Assembly (NCBI RefSeq): GCF_017743735.1
Contig: NZ_JAGHRO010000009.1
Span: 82,532 to 146,531 of the forward strand
Source: Shimia sp. R9_2
Lineage (GTDB): Bacteria > Pseudomonadota > Alphaproteobacteria > Rhodobacterales > Rhodobacteraceae
Length of the DNA: 64,000 bases
Direction: 5' to 3'
Shown here: piece after piece, positions 27,462-37,791 of the stretch
Position numbering within the stretch: position 1 is the stretch's first letter
How the letters are laid out: every line of letters starts with the position of its first letter
The notes under the pieces: model-generated
The model's input: the letters and a program-made list of their open reading frames with translations, nothing else
Told to the model about the DNA's origin: nothing
Database searches by the model: none
Made by a program: the position numbers and the translations under genes

Positions 27462-28454
27462 ATGAGCTCGGAGCCAATTTATCTCGTCACAGGTGCCGCG
27501 GGTTTTGTGGGGGAGCACCTCGTGCGGCACCTGAAAGGCGCTGGCGTCAAAGTGCGGGCGATGGTGCGCAAGCCCGCGCAGGCGGAGGCGCTAAAGTCTC
27601 TGGTCGATGAGGTGGTTGTCGCGGATCTTGCGCAACCCGAAAGCTTGCCTGCAGCCGTGGAAGGGGTGGCTGGCATCTATCATCTGGCGAGTATTTTCCG
27701 GCAAGAAGGGCTGCCGGATGAGACCTTCTATGACATCAATGCCGAGGGCACGCGGCGCATTTTTGAAGCGGCGATTGCGGCCGGGGTGCCGCGCATCATT
27801 CATTGCTCCACAAATGGTGTGCACAGTGACATTGATCACCCTCCGGCAACCGAAGACTATCCTTTCAAGCCCGGCGACATTTATCAGGAAACCAAACTTG
27901 CGGGCGAGGAGATCGCGTCAGAGTATTTTGCGGATGGTCGTATGGCTGGCGTGGTGTTGCGGCCGACGATGATCTGGGGGCCAGGCGATGACCGGACGCT
28001 CAAAATGTTCCGCATGATCCAAAAAGGGCGTTTCTTCTTTGTTGGAGATGGCGGCACGCTTCACCATTGGGTTGATGTGCGCGATCTGGCGGCGGCGTTC
28101 CGGCAGGCGATGGAAAGCGAGGTCAACAATGAGGCTTTCCTGATTGGCGGGCGCGAATATGTATCATTGCGCAATATCGCAAATGAGATCGCCGATCAGC
28201 TGGGCAAACCCAAACCAAGTTTGCGTGTGCCGGTTGGGCCTATGATGCTTTTGGCACATGCCACGGAAATTGTCTGCAAGCCCCTGGGAATTGAGCCACC
28301 GATTTTTCGACGCCGCGTCGGGTTCTTTATCAAAAATCGCGCATATGACATTTCAAAAGCGCATCGCATTCTCAATTTCCAACCCAAGCAGGATATTGCA
28401 GGGGAAATTGCAGATATTATCGAGGCTTACAAGAGTGATGGAAAATTGGCCTAA
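27462..28454 (+). CDS. NAD-dependent sugar epimerase/dehydratase (extended SDR)
   Basis: A 330-residue extended SDR. The cofactor motif is LVTGAAGFVGEHLVRHL at the N-terminus; the active site is HCSTNGVH with YQETKLAGE (catalytic Tyr and Lys). Substrate-domain blocks RPTMIWGPGDDRTLKMF and HHWVDVRDLAAAF follow. It likely changes a nucleotide sugar or a lipid-linked sugar used by this locus. The specific reaction (epimerase, reductase or dehydratase) cannot be fixed from sequence alone. It stands alone, with a 145-bp leader behind the ArnT-like gene. Confidence 0.8.
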   Translation: MSSEPIYLVTGAAGFVGEHLVRHLKGAGVKVRAMVRKPAQAEALKSLVDEVVVADLAQPESLPAAVEGVAGIYHLASIFRQEGLPDETFYDINAEGTRRIFEAAIAAGVPRIIHCSTNGVHSDIDHPPATEDYPFKPGDIYQETKLAGEEIASEYFADGRMAGVVLRPTMIWGPGDDRTLKMFRMIQKGRFFFVGDGGTLHHWVDVRDLAAAFRQAMESEVNNEAFLIGGREYVSLRNIANEIADQLGKPKPSLRVPVGPMMLLAHATEIVCKPLGIEPPIFRRRVGFFIKNRAYDISKAHRILNFQPKQDIAGEIADIIEAYKSDGKLA

Positions 28455-28765
28455 GGCCATTTAATTTAAGATTGCCGCCCAATTTGCGCCTGATTTTTCT
28501 GGTAATATTTCAATTATGAAGAAAGGATAGTGACGTTTAAACCACATGCTTTGTCGATATTGGCTGCCGTTAACCAGCTTAACGTAATTTTATTGTAGGA
28601 AAGTTGCGTGCATTGCTTAGCATAAAATTGATTTTGCGGTTTGAAGCCGAAGTTTAATAATACCACTGGGGAAGGGGTAAACGCTCGGTAAGTCTATGAG
28701 ATTTCGAAATACTGTCGGGAAGAACCGCGACTCGACGGAATACAAATGAGTTTCTTTGAATACCA
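28455..28765. other. Intergenic region with a short inverted repeat
   Basis: A 311-bp stretch with no gene. One inverted repeat, CGTTAA with TTAACG around CCAGC, lies at 28568-28584 and could be a regulator site for the chain-length gene. No terminator is clear. Confidence 0.4.
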
Positions 28766-30973
28766 ATGAATAGAGTTCTTTCACCTGATAGAAAGTTGGA
28801 GATGCGTCTGCCCAAAGCTGCGACATCTGCTCCGAAAATGCTGGAATTTTCCGATGTTATTCGCGCGCTGCGGCATCGGATCGCGCTTGTGCTTGCCACA
28901 GGCGTGCTTTGTTTGGGGGGCGCGGTTTACTACCTGTCGTCCATCACGCCGACCTATAGTTCCGGCGGCCAGCTTTTGTTGGGTGGGCAGGGGCTCAGTG
29001 AACAGAACTCGTTTGATCTTGTGGAAGCTCAGGTGCTCAGCAATGCGGTGATCGAGGGGGAGATCGCGATTATGCGGTCCAATGAAATCCTCATCAACGT
29101 GGTGCAGAAGCTCAATCTGGACGAAGATCCTGAATTCAATCCGAGTTTGCGTGAAAAGCAGGTGCCCAATCCGGTGGTGTCCTGGCTCAAGGATACAGCC
29201 AAAACCATTCTGGGCCGAGGCGAGAGCGCAGCGGATGATGAGGTGGTTGTTGTTGAAACAGCCTCCAATACAGCGGTTTTGGAGGCGGCCTCTCTGAACG
29301 AGCAGACCCTTGGTGAGTATGGCACCTCGGTCGGGATTTTGCGCAAGGGTCTGTCCATTCGCCAGCAGGGCACATCGTTCCTGATGGCGGTTCAGGCCAC
29401 GTCGGAGAGCCCACAAAAGGCGGCGGCGATTTCCAACACGGTTATGACGGAATATATACGCGTGCTAGCGGATAAACGTTTCCAGACGGCAAGCCGTTTC
29501 ACCGGCTGGCTGGAGGGTCGGGTTGAGGAGCTTGCGAGCAACCTTGAAGAATCCGAGCGTGCCGTTTTGGAGCTGCGCAGCGTCATGGAGGCGGATGCTG
29601 ACAATGGTGCCCGTCTGGATCAGCAGATGCAGGAGTTCACCACCAAGCTGGTGAACGCGCGGGCGGAGCTGGCGCAGGCAGAGGCGCAGGTGCGTCGGGC
29701 GACGCTGGTGAATGAGCAGGATGGCCCGCTGGCGACCGCGAATATTCTTTCCAATGATGCGATTTTTGAGTTCCGTCGGGCGCTGGTGGATCTGCGCCGC
29801 GAAGAGGCAGAGGCCTCACTGAGCTTTTCAGATGAGTCCGCGCGGATGGACTCGATCCGCCGCGCGATTTCCAAAACCGAAGCGGAGCTGGCCAATGAGG
29901 TTGAAAACCTGATTTTGCAGCTCAACAACCGTGTGGAGACACTTCGGCTCAACGTGCGCACGTTGGAGACCAGCCTGCGCAGCTTTGAAGGATTGAACCT
30001 TGAGCGGTCACGCCAGTTGATCGAGATGAACCAGTTGCAGCGTGTGGCGGACATCAACCGCCGTGTGTATGAGGATTTCCTGGGGCGGTATCGCGAAATC
30101 AGTGAGTTTCAGGAAATTCCGATCTCTGATGCGAAGATCATTCGCTATGCCTCACCACCCAGCAGCCCGTCTCACCCACGCAAGAAAGTGGCGGCGATTC
30201 TGGCGCTGGTTGGAGGGCTTTCGCTGGGGGCGGCTTTGGCCTTCATGCTGGAGTGGCGGCCCAGACGGCTCTCTGAGCCGAGGCAGGTGTCGCGTGCAAC
30301 CGGATTGCCGGTGTTTGGCAACACACCCCGTTTGAAGAAGATCCGCTCGGCTGAGAAGCTGCTTGCACAGCTTTCCAATGATGAGGCCTTTGCGCAGGCG
30401 GCGCTGAAACTGGCGGACAACATCAATCTGCACAGTGAACGATCGCTGAGGTCTCTTTTTGTGACCTCCTATGATGCCAATCAGAGTCGGACCAATACGG
30501 CGATCTTGCTGGCCTGGGCCAATGCGCAGCGCGGCCGGAAATGTGTGCTGGTCGACGGAGATTTCCGCACCGCACAGCTGACAGATAGTTTTGGTCTGAA
30601 TGAACAGGCTAATTTCTTGTCCGCCATCCATAGCGACAAGCCTTTGAGTGAATGTCTGGTGGTAACGGATACGACGGATGGATTTGACTGTATCGGCGCG
30701 GAAGTATCGGCGGCGGATCCCTCTGTGCTCTACAGCTCTGAGCGGATGCAGGACATGATTGCCCTGCTGCGCAAGGTTTATGATGTGGTCATCATTGACG
30801 CGCCAAGTCTGGAGGACAGCTCCAACAGCTTTGCCGGTTTGAATTCGCGTGATCTGGGGATTTTCACCATCGAGACCAATAAGATGACGCGTGATGGCAT
30901 GAACCGCAGCCTGAACATGTTGAGAGATATGGATCTGGGCGGCGCGGGCATTGTCCTGAATGGGGCCAAGTGA
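28766..30973 (+). CDS. Wzz/GumC-type chain-length regulator with a degenerate kinase domain
   Basis: A 735-residue inner-membrane protein that should set polysaccharide chain length. Order: Wzz domain with first membrane helix (about 35-110), long periplasmic coiled coil (about 220-450), second helix VAAILALVGGLSLGAALAFML (about 475-495), then a cytoplasmic BY-kinase-like domain (about 535-735). In that domain Walker A is lost: SYDANQSRTNTAI stands where a GxxGxGK(S/T) loop is expected. Walker A' (CVLVDGDFR) and Walker B (DVVIIDAPS) remain recognisable, and there is no C-terminal tyrosine cluster. ATP use is therefore doubtful. Confidence 0.85.
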   Translation: MNRVLSPDRKLEMRLPKAATSAPKMLEFSDVIRALRHRIALVLATGVLCLGGAVYYLSSITPTYSSGGQLLLGGQGLSEQNSFDLVEAQVLSNAVIEGEIAIMRSNEILINVVQKLNLDEDPEFNPSLREKQVPNPVVSWLKDTAKTILGRGESAADDEVVVVETASNTAVLEAASLNEQTLGEYGTSVGILRKGLSIRQQGTSFLMAVQATSESPQKAAAISNTVMTEYIRVLADKRFQTASRFTGWLEGRVEELASNLEESERAVLELRSVMEADADNGARLDQQMQEFTTKLVNARAELAQAEAQVRRATLVNEQDGPLATANILSNDAIFEFRRALVDLRREEAEASLSFSDESARMDSIRRAISKTEAELANEVENLILQLNNRVETLRLNVRTLETSLRSFEGLNLERSRQLIEMNQLQRVADINRRVYEDFLGRYREISEFQEIPISDAKIIRYASPPSSPSHPRKKVAAILALVGGLSLGAALAFMLEWRPRRLSEPRQVSRATGLPVFGNTPRLKKIRSAEKLLAQLSNDEAFAQAALKLADNINLHSERSLRSLFVTSYDANQSRTNTAILLAWANAQRGRKCVLVDGDFRTAQLTDSFGLNEQANFLSAIHSDKPLSECLVVTDTTDGFDCIGAEVSAADPSVLYSSERMQDMIALLRKVYDVVIIDAPSLEDSSNSFAGLNSRDLGIFTIETNKMTRDGMNRSLNMLRDMDLGGAGIVLNGAK

Positions 30974-31063
30974 AGCGCAAAGCTGAGTGGCGGATGCCTG
31001 AGTGCATCTGCCCCTTCGCCGTACCCCGCGTGACATGTGTTTTGATCCAGACATAGGTGCCGA

Positions 31064-32476
31064 GTGAAACCGATTTCCGCCGCAGACGCTCAGAAGACAT
31101 CCTGGGATGTCATTTTGGTTGGGACGAGCTTTGCCTCCTGTTTTTTCGCCTACAAGTTGAAGGGTCGCGGCCTGAGGGTTCTGTTTCTGGAGCGTGGTCC
31201 GTTTATTGACCATGACACCCAGCTGGAAACCCGCGTTCCGCACCCAACAGGCGGTGTGGTGCAGGAAAACAGCTCTGGCCAGCGCAAGGACTGGACCGTG
31301 CGGCACCAGTTTGGCGGCTGCTCAAACTGTTGGTGGGGGAACACGCCGCGCCTGCAGCCGAGCGATTTTGAGCTGTTTTCAAGATATGGCGTGGCGCAGG
31401 ACTGGCCGGTGTCTTACGGCGACATAGAGCCTTACATGGTGGAAGCCGAGTATCTGATGGATATCGCCGGTTCCGATGAGGCGGGATATGCGCCCCGGAG
31501 TGCCCCGTTTCCGTTTCCGCCGCATGCGCCAACGCGGGCGGAGCGCAAGCTGTTTGCCCAAGAGCCTAGCTGGCAACCGATGCCCTGCGCGCGTTCCAAT
31601 GGGGGGCGTCGCACCACCTGTTGTGTGTCTGGCGCCTGTAACCTGTGTCCGGTGGATGCGAAGTTCACGATCCTCAATTCTCTGGAGCTGTTTGAGGATG
31701 AAGGGTTTCATTATCTGCTGGATGCGGAGTGCCGCACTGTGGAGACTGCTGCGGGTCTCGCCACCGGTGTTGTGGCGCAGACAGCCGAGCTGGGGCCGAT
31801 CACCTTACGGGCGGATTTTGTCGGGCTTGGGGCCAACCCGATCTTCAATTCGGCAATACTGCTGAGATCAGGCATTGGCTCTGATCTGGTGGGGCGTGGG
31901 TTGCATGAACAGGTGGGGCAGTTTGTTTGGGTGAACATTCCGTTTGACAACTATTATGGCGGCACTTCGCTGACCGGGATGGGATACGGATTTTACGATG
32001 GGGAGTTTCGTCGCGAGGCGGCGTCTGTCCTCATTGAAAGCTGGAATGCACCGCCGTCCTTGCGCCTTGAGAAAGGAAAATGGCTGCAACGCCTGAAGTT
32101 GAAGCTGGTGGCCGAAGATTTACCGCAGGCGCAGAATCGCGTTGTGTTGAAAGATGACGCGCCGACGATTTTGTGGTCCGGGCACAGCGCCTATGCCTAT
32201 GCCGGCCTAGCGCTGGCGCGTGAGCGTGTGTCCTCACTGATCCCGTTTGACCATGAGATTGTCGGGATCGGGGGCATTGAGCCGACGGAAGCGCATATTA
32301 TCGGAGGCACGCCGATGGGTACGGACAGCGCAACGGGTGTGGTGGACAAAAACCTGCGTGTCTTTGGTGTCTCCAATTTGGCCTGTCTTGGGGCTGGGAC
32401 CTTCACGACCGGGGCGGCTGCGAACCCGACGCTCACCCTATCGGCGCTGTCGCTTTATGCGGGAGAGCAGCTATGA
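31064..32476 (+). CDS. GMC-family oxidoreductase, divergent FAD motif
   Basis: A 470-residue protein of the GMC/choline-dehydrogenase type. It has a GMC-like substrate region (HQFGGCSNCWWGNTPRLQ) and the C-terminal block GTFTTGAAANPTLTLSALSL. The nucleotide-binding loop reads VILVGTSFASCFFAYKL rather than the usual GxGxxG, so flavin binding may be altered. A Cys-rich segment, TTCCVSGACNLCPVDA near residue 185, could bind metal or an Fe-S cluster. The GTG start is at 31064. It overlaps by 4 nt the gene for a Tat-signal small protein, the same arrangement as at 12608-14537. Confidence 0.75.
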   Translation: MKPISAADAQKTSWDVILVGTSFASCFFAYKLKGRGLRVLFLERGPFIDHDTQLETRVPHPTGGVVQENSSGQRKDWTVRHQFGGCSNCWWGNTPRLQPSDFELFSRYGVAQDWPVSYGDIEPYMVEAEYLMDIAGSDEAGYAPRSAPFPFPPHAPTRAERKLFAQEPSWQPMPCARSNGGRRTTCCVSGACNLCPVDAKFTILNSLELFEDEGFHYLLDAECRTVETAAGLATGVVAQTAELGPITLRADFVGLGANPIFNSAILLRSGIGSDLVGRGLHEQVGQFVWVNIPFDNYYGGTSLTGMGYGFYDGEFRREAASVLIESWNAPPSLRLEKGKWLQRLKLKLVAEDLPQAQNRVVLKDDAPTILWSGHSAYAYAGLALARERVSSLIPFDHEIVGIGGIEPTEAHIIGGTPMGTDSATGVVDKNLRVFGVSNLACLGAGTFTTGAAANPTLTLSALSLYAGEQL

Positions 32477-32898
32477 GTTTGAGGCGGCGCGCGTTTTTGG
32501 TGGGGGCAGCCGGTCTGGCGGGAGCGGTTCTGGTGCCTTTGACGCTGGGCGGCACCACGTCATTCCTGCGACGCACGCTGAAGGATCACTTTGGCCCTGA
32601 GGTTCTGGAGTTGGCGGGTATTGACGATTTTGTTGACGAGTTCGCCGCCTTGGCCGGGGAGGATGACCCGGCAAAGAAGATCGCGGCAGAGATGTATTTT
32701 GGCTGGCATGGGGATCGTGTGAAAATGATCGGCCCGGCCAAGGCGATGCAGGAGCGGTTTCTTTTCACAATCCTGCACCGGAGCAACATCATCGCAGTCC
32801 AGCAAGGTCGCGCGACAGAGTTTGAATACGGGTCCGTTGATCCCTGGTCGCCGGTGTGCGGGCTCTATCTTTCTGCCTTCGCGGATGAAACGCTTTAG
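32473..32898 (+). CDS. Tat-exported small subunit partner of the GMC oxidoreductase
   Basis: A 141-residue protein with a clear Tat signal, MSLRRRAFLVGAAGLAGAVLVPL. The mature part is short and helical and resembles gluconate-dehydrogenase-subunit-3-like proteins. The ATGA overlap with the GMC gene indicates a stoichiometric complex, and this signal could carry the folded flavoenzyme to the periplasm. It ends the glycan locus; the next element is a riboswitch facing the same way. No cytochrome partner gene follows. Confidence 0.68.
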   Translation: MSLRRRAFLVGAAGLAGAVLVPLTLGGTTSFLRRTLKDHFGPEVLELAGIDDFVDEFAALAGEDDPAKKIAAEMYFGWHGDRVKMIGPAKAMQERFLFTILHRSNIIAVQQGRATEFEYGSVDPWSPVCGLYLSAFADETL

Positions 32899-33076
32899 GT
32901 GAAACCCCGCATCGCTGCTGCGCATCTTTCTGGTATTGATCAGATCTTGCGCTGTGGCGACGGCGGTGTGGATATCTTGGGCAGATATCCACAGAAACTT
33001 TGCATCCATCAACAATAAATCGAAGTCACAATGCCGCTATATATTGACACTATGTAGTGATCACACCCTATATAGG

Positions 33077-33248
33077 GGTGCTTCGGTTCTTTCGATTCCT
33101 GTCGAAGGCTAAGAGGGAAGCCGGTGAAATTCCGGCGCTGCCCCCGCAACTGTAAGCGGATAGCAAGGCTGAATATGCCACTGGGGGGGCATCCTCGGGA
33201 AGGCCAGCCAAGCGTTGATCCGCGAGTCAGGAGACCTGCCGAAAGTGC
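33077..33248 (+). ncRNA. Cobalamin riboswitch upstream of nrdHIEF
   Basis: Conserved pieces appear in order: GAAGCCGGTGAAATTCCGGC (P3-P4 region), CTGCCCCCGCAACTG, a GGGAAGGCCAGCC segment, and the B12 box AGTCAGGAGACCTGCC at 33225-33240. Flanks GCTTCGG and CCGAAAG can close P1. Binding of adenosylcobalamin would be expected to lower expression of the downstream B12-independent ribonucleotide reductase. This arrangement is known for class Ib and class I RNR genes in bacteria that also use B12-dependent class II enzyme. Confidence 0.95.
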
Positions 33249-33251
33249 AAA

Positions 33252-33344
33252 ATGATGACCACGAACGGAGGGTTCGGGGGCGCGCGAGAGGTGGTGCTGC
33301 CACTCTGCGTCCTCGGCTTTGACAAAAAGAAAGAGGACAGATGA
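33252..33344 (+). CDS. Possible 30-residue leader peptide between riboswitch and nrdH
   Basis: The frame starts ATGATG just after the riboswitch, translates as MMTTNGGFGGAREVVLPLCV plus ten more residues, and ends with a TGA overlapping the nrdH ATG (ATGA at 33341-33344). There is no strong ribosome site; GAAAG lies 7 nt upstream and the B12 box itself contains AGGAGA. Exact coupling to nrdH is the main argument that it is translated. It could be chance. Confidence 0.4.
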   Translation: MMTTNGGFGGAREVVLPLCVLGFDKKKEDR

Positions 33345-33562
33345 GCATCATCGTTTATTCCAAACCCGCTTGTGTACAATGCACTGCAACCACACGTGCG
33401 CTGGACGCCAAAGGCATCAGCTATGATGTGGTTGATCTGACGCAAGATGATAGCGCGCTGAGCCATGTGACCGAGCTGGGCTATCGTCAGGCGCCAGTGG
33501 TTGTGGCGGGGGCGGATCACTGGTCGGGCTTCCGTCCGGACATGATCGCTCAGCTGGCCTAA
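33341..33562 (+). CDS. nrdH: NrdH glutaredoxin-like electron donor
   Basis: A 73-residue redoxin with the N-terminal [13 protein letters not shown] active site (CxxC), the [17 protein letters not shown] segment and the NrdH-type end [20 protein letters not shown]. It reduces the class Ib ribonucleotide reductase NrdE. The ATG overlaps the stop of the short leader frame, and an AAAGAGGACAG ribosome site precedes it. It is first in the nrdHIEF operon, which is behind a cobalamin riboswitch. Confidence 0.95.
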   Translation: MSIIVYSKPACVQCTATTRALDAKGISYDVVDLTQDDSALSHVTELGYRQAPVVVAGADHWSGFRPDMIAQLA

Positions 33563-33567
33563 GGGAG

Positions 33568-33996
33568 GTGAGTCGCCAATTTCCGGCGCTTGTCTACTAT
33601 TCCTCAAAATCGGGCAACACCCACCGGTTTGTGACGCGGCTCGGTATTGAAGCCGCGCGCATCTCGGAGGATCCCGACGCGCCGCTCCCTGACCCCAAAG
33701 AAGCCTTTGTTCTGATTTGTCCGACCTATGCGGACGGGCAGGGGCGGGGGGCTGTGCCCAAACAGGTGATCCGTTTTCTAAACGACGCCACCAAACGCGC
33801 CCACCTTGTTGGGGTGATCGCCACCGGCAATCGCAACTTTGGCGCCACCTATGGGTTGGCCGGGCGCGTCATCGCCGAAAAATGCAATGTCCCGCTGCTC
33901 TACACTTTCGAGCTGGCTGGCACCGAAACTGATATTTCCCGCGTTCGTGCGGGGCTGGAAAAGATTGGGAGACCACTATGCTCGACAGCACAGTGA
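33568..33996 (+). CDS. nrdI: NrdI flavodoxin for class Ib RNR activation
   Basis: A 142-residue flavodoxin that supplies the oxidant for assembly of the Mn2-tyrosyl radical cofactor in NrdF. The FMN phosphate loop is [12 protein letters not shown] near residue 10, with [17 protein letters not shown] and [15 protein letters not shown] further on, the typical NrdI loops. The start is GTG 33568, with the purine-rich AGGGAG immediately adjacent. It overlaps nrdE by 19 nt. Confidence 0.95.
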   Translation: MSRQFPALVYYSSKSGNTHRFVTRLGIEAARISEDPDAPLPDPKEAFVLICPTYADGQGRGAVPKQVIRFLNDATKRAHLVGVIATGNRNFGATYGLAGRVIAEKCNVPLLYTFELAGTETDISRVRAGLEKIGRPLCSTAQ

Positions 33997-36101
33997 ACGA
34001 GCAGGACTATCATGCACTTAACGCGATGCTGAATCTGTATGACGCGGATGGCAACATCCGCTTTGACGCGGATCGCATGGCGGCGCGTCAGTATTTCCTG
34101 CAGCATGTGAACCAGAACACCGTTTTCTTCCACTCGCTGGATGAAAAGCTCGGCTATCTGGTGAGTGAAGGCTACTATGAAGAAGCGGTTCTGGATCAGT
34201 ATTCCAAGAACTTCATGCGTGCGATCTGGGACGCGGCCTATGCCAAGAAATTCCGGTTCCCGACCTTCCTCGGCGCCTTCAAATATTACACCTCCTACAC
34301 GCTGAAAACCCGCGATGGGCAGCGCTTCCTGGAGCGCTATGAGGACCGTGTGGTGATGACCTCTCTGGCGCTGGCGCGCGGGGATGAAGATCAGGCCATG
34401 GCCTTTATGGAAGAGATTCTGGAGGGCCGTTTCCAGCCGGCCACGCCGACCTTCCTGAACGCCGGTAAAGCTTCCCGTGGCGAGCTGATCTCCTGCTTTC
34501 TGCTGCGTCTTGAAGACAATATGGAAAGCATCGGCCGCGGCATCAATTCGGCATTGCAGCTCTCCAAGCGGGGCGGCGGTGTGGCGCTTTTGCTGACCAA
34601 CATCCGCGAGCATGGTGCGCCGATCAAAGGCATTGAGAACCAGTCTTCCGGCGTGATCCCGGTGATGAAACTGCTGGAAGACAGCTTTTCCTATGCCAAC
34701 CAGCTGGGCGCACGTCAGGGCGCAGGCGCGGTCTATCTGAACGCGCACCACCCTGACATCATGCGCTTTCTGGACACCAAGCGTGAAAACGCCGACGAGA
34801 AAATCCGCATCAAGACGCTTTCGCTGGGCGTGGTGATCCCCGACATCACCTTCGAGCTCGCAAAGAAAAACGCCGATATGTATCTGTTCTCTCCGCATGA
34901 TGTGGAGAAGGTCTATGGCGTGCCATTCTCTGAAATCTCGGTGACCGAGAAATATGAGGAGATGGTGGACGACAAGCGCATTCGCAAATCCAAGGTGAAC
35001 GCGCGGGAATTCTTCCAGACTATTGCCGAAATCCAGTTTGAGAGCGGCTATCCCTACGTGATGTTTGAAGACACGGTGAACCGGATGAACCCGATTGAGG
35101 GCCGGATCAATATGTCCAACCTCTGCTCGGAAATCCTGCAGGTGAATGAAGCGTCCGAGTTCAAAGACGATCTCAGCTATGCCAAGATGGGCAGCGATAT
35201 TTCCTGTAACCTCGGCTCGCTCAACATCGCCAAAACCATGGATGGCAAAGATCTGGGCCGCACCGTGGGGGCCGCGATCCGCGCGCTGACCGCCGTGTCG
35301 GAAATGTCCGCGATCGACTCCGTGCCATCGGTGCGCAAAGGCAATGATGACAGCCACGCCATCGGCTTGGGCCAGATGAACCTGCATGGTTTCCTTGCGC
35401 GCGAGCACATCCACTATGGCAGCCCGGAAGGCATTGAATTCACATCGGTTTACTTTGCCGCTGTGGCCTTCCATGCGCTGCGCACCTCCTGTGATCTGGC
35501 GCAGGAGCGCAAGGCCTCCTTCAAGGGTTTCGAGCGCTCAGACTATGCCTCCGGTGTGTTCTTTGACAGATACACCGAGCAGGACTGGTTGCCGGAAAGC
35601 GACAAGGTGAAAGCGCTGTTTGACGGCGTGGATCTGCCCACCCGAGAGGATTGGGCGGCGCTTAAGGCAGACGTGATGAAACACGGGCTGTTCAACCGCA
35701 ACCTTCAGGCCGTACCGCCGACCGGCTCGATCTCCTACATCAACAACTCGACCTCCTCGATCCACCCGATTGTGTCCAAAATCGAGATCCGCAAAGAGGG
35801 CAAAATCGGCCGCGTCTACTATCCGGCCGCCTTCATGAACAACGAGAACCTCGAGTACTACCGCGACGCCTATGAAATCGGGCCCGAGGCGCTGATTGAT
35901 ACCTATGCGGCGGCCACCGAACATGTGGATCAGGGCCTGTCGCTGACCCTGTTCTTCCCGGCCGAAGCCACCACGCGCGACATCAACCGCGCGCAAATCT
36001 ACGCCTGGAAAAAAGGCATCAAAACAATCTATTACGTGCGTTTGCGTCAGGAGGCCCTGGAGGGCACCGAGGTGCAGGGCTGCGTATCCTGCTCGCTGTA
36101 A
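33978..36101 (+). CDS. nrdE: Class Ib ribonucleotide reductase large subunit
   Basis: A 707-residue catalytic subunit, usual length for NrdE. It reduces ribonucleoside diphosphates to deoxy forms. Visible marks are [27 protein letters not shown], the active-site region [42 protein letters not shown] and the C-terminal redox pair in GCVSCSL. The short N-terminus lacks the ATP-cone activity domain, as expected for class Ib. A GGGAGA site precedes ATG 33978. Confidence 0.97.
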   Translation: MLDSTVNEQDYHALNAMLNLYDADGNIRFDADRMAARQYFLQHVNQNTVFFHSLDEKLGYLVSEGYYEEAVLDQYSKNFMRAIWDAAYAKKFRFPTFLGAFKYYTSYTLKTRDGQRFLERYEDRVVMTSLALARGDEDQAMAFMEEILEGRFQPATPTFLNAGKASRGELISCFLLRLEDNMESIGRGINSALQLSKRGGGVALLLTNIREHGAPIKGIENQSSGVIPVMKLLEDSFSYANQLGARQGAGAVYLNAHHPDIMRFLDTKRENADEKIRIKTLSLGVVIPDITFELAKKNADMYLFSPHDVEKVYGVPFSEISVTEKYEEMVDDKRIRKSKVNAREFFQTIAEIQFESGYPYVMFEDTVNRMNPIEGRINMSNLCSEILQVNEASEFKDDLSYAKMGSDISCNLGSLNIAKTMDGKDLGRTVGAAIRALTAVSEMSAIDSVPSVRKGNDDSHAIGLGQMNLHGFLAREHIHYGSPEGIEFTSVYFAAVAFHALRTSCDLAQERKASFKGFERSDYASGVFFDRYTEQDWLPESDKVKALFDGVDLPTREDWAALKADVMKHGLFNRNLQAVPPTGSISYINNSTSSIHPIVSKIEIRKEGKIGRVYYPAAFMNNENLEYYRDAYEIGPEALIDTYAAATEHVDQGLSLTLFFPAEATTRDINRAQIYAWKKGIKTIYYVRLRQEALEGTEVQGCVSCSL

Positions 36102-37084
<983 letters not shown>

Positions 37085-37085
<1 letters not shown>

Positions 37086-37471
37086 TGTCCCGCGACACGC
37101 TCGCGCTTGTGAAGGAATGGCATGAGGCCTTTGATGTGCCCGTGGTGGACACACCTGCCATTCCCCACGCGCGTGCGGAGATGCGTCAGGACATTCTCGA
37201 AGAAGAGGTGGCTGAGCTGCGCGCCGCCATCGCGGCCGGGGATATGGTCGAGGTGCTCGATGCGCTCTGTGACATCCAATATGTGCTGGACGGCACCTTT
37301 CTGGAGTTCGGCCTGCACGGGTTGAAATCCGCTGCCATGGAGGAGGTGCATGCCTCCAATATGTCCAAGTTGGGTGCCGACGGCCGCCCTGTGCTGCGCG
37401 AAGATGGCAAAGTGCTGAAAGGGCCGGATTTTCGGCGGCCAGATCTGGGGCGGGTTTTGAAGGATGGGTGA
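37085..37471 (+). CDS. MazG-like nucleotide pyrophosphohydrolase
   Basis: A 128-residue all-alpha NTP pyrophosphatase of the MazG/HisE-like superfamily. The acidic metal-binding pattern is visible as ILEEEVAELRAAI followed by EVLDALCDIQYVL. It starts on the last base of the nrdF stop (TGATG), so it belongs to the RNR operon. A housecleaning role on aberrant dNTPs, or tuning of dNTP pools made by NrdEF, is inferred from that coupling. Confidence 0.82.
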
Positions 37472-37504
37472 GGGTGGTGTGATGCGACGGAAGGTGAGGA
37501 GATT

Positions 37505-37720
37505 GGGAGCCCTATTGGCTATGCTAAAGTCGGCCACAATCACATTACTATCATTCATCCTGCGAGCGAGTTTGTTAGCGATATTGCGCATGCAAACGGT
37601 ATTGAAAGCTTCCGGCCGATTCCACAGCGCGGGTACACCTGCATTTATCACTTATGAGTGCCAAGCATTTGCACCGTTATGTGGAAGAGTTTTCCTTGCA
37701 CCACAACACGGCACAGATCG
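37505..37720 (+). pseudogene. ISXO2/IS1595-family transposase remnant, frameshifted
   Basis: Two frames together give the end of an ISXO2-like DDE transposase. The frame through 37511 reads VGHNHITIIHPASEFVSDIA then HANGIESFRPIPQRGYTCIYH and stops. The next frame continues SAKHLHRYVEEFSLHHNTAQ. These match the family blocks around GIESFW(A/S)xLKRG and (S/E)KHLHRYVNEF. The N-terminal two thirds is missing and the join near 37645 needs a one-base shift, so it is inactive. It sits immediately upstream of the P63C gene, same strand. Confidence 0.72.
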
Positions 37721-37791
37721 GCAAACTGACTTCATCGAAATTACAACCGAGCGCATGGTCAACACGCGATTCATAAAAAAAGGACTTATTG

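Noticed and set aside
33900..35474. 524-codon reverse frame opposite nrdE
   Set aside because: The forward strand is unmistakable NrdE; the reverse reading is compositional.
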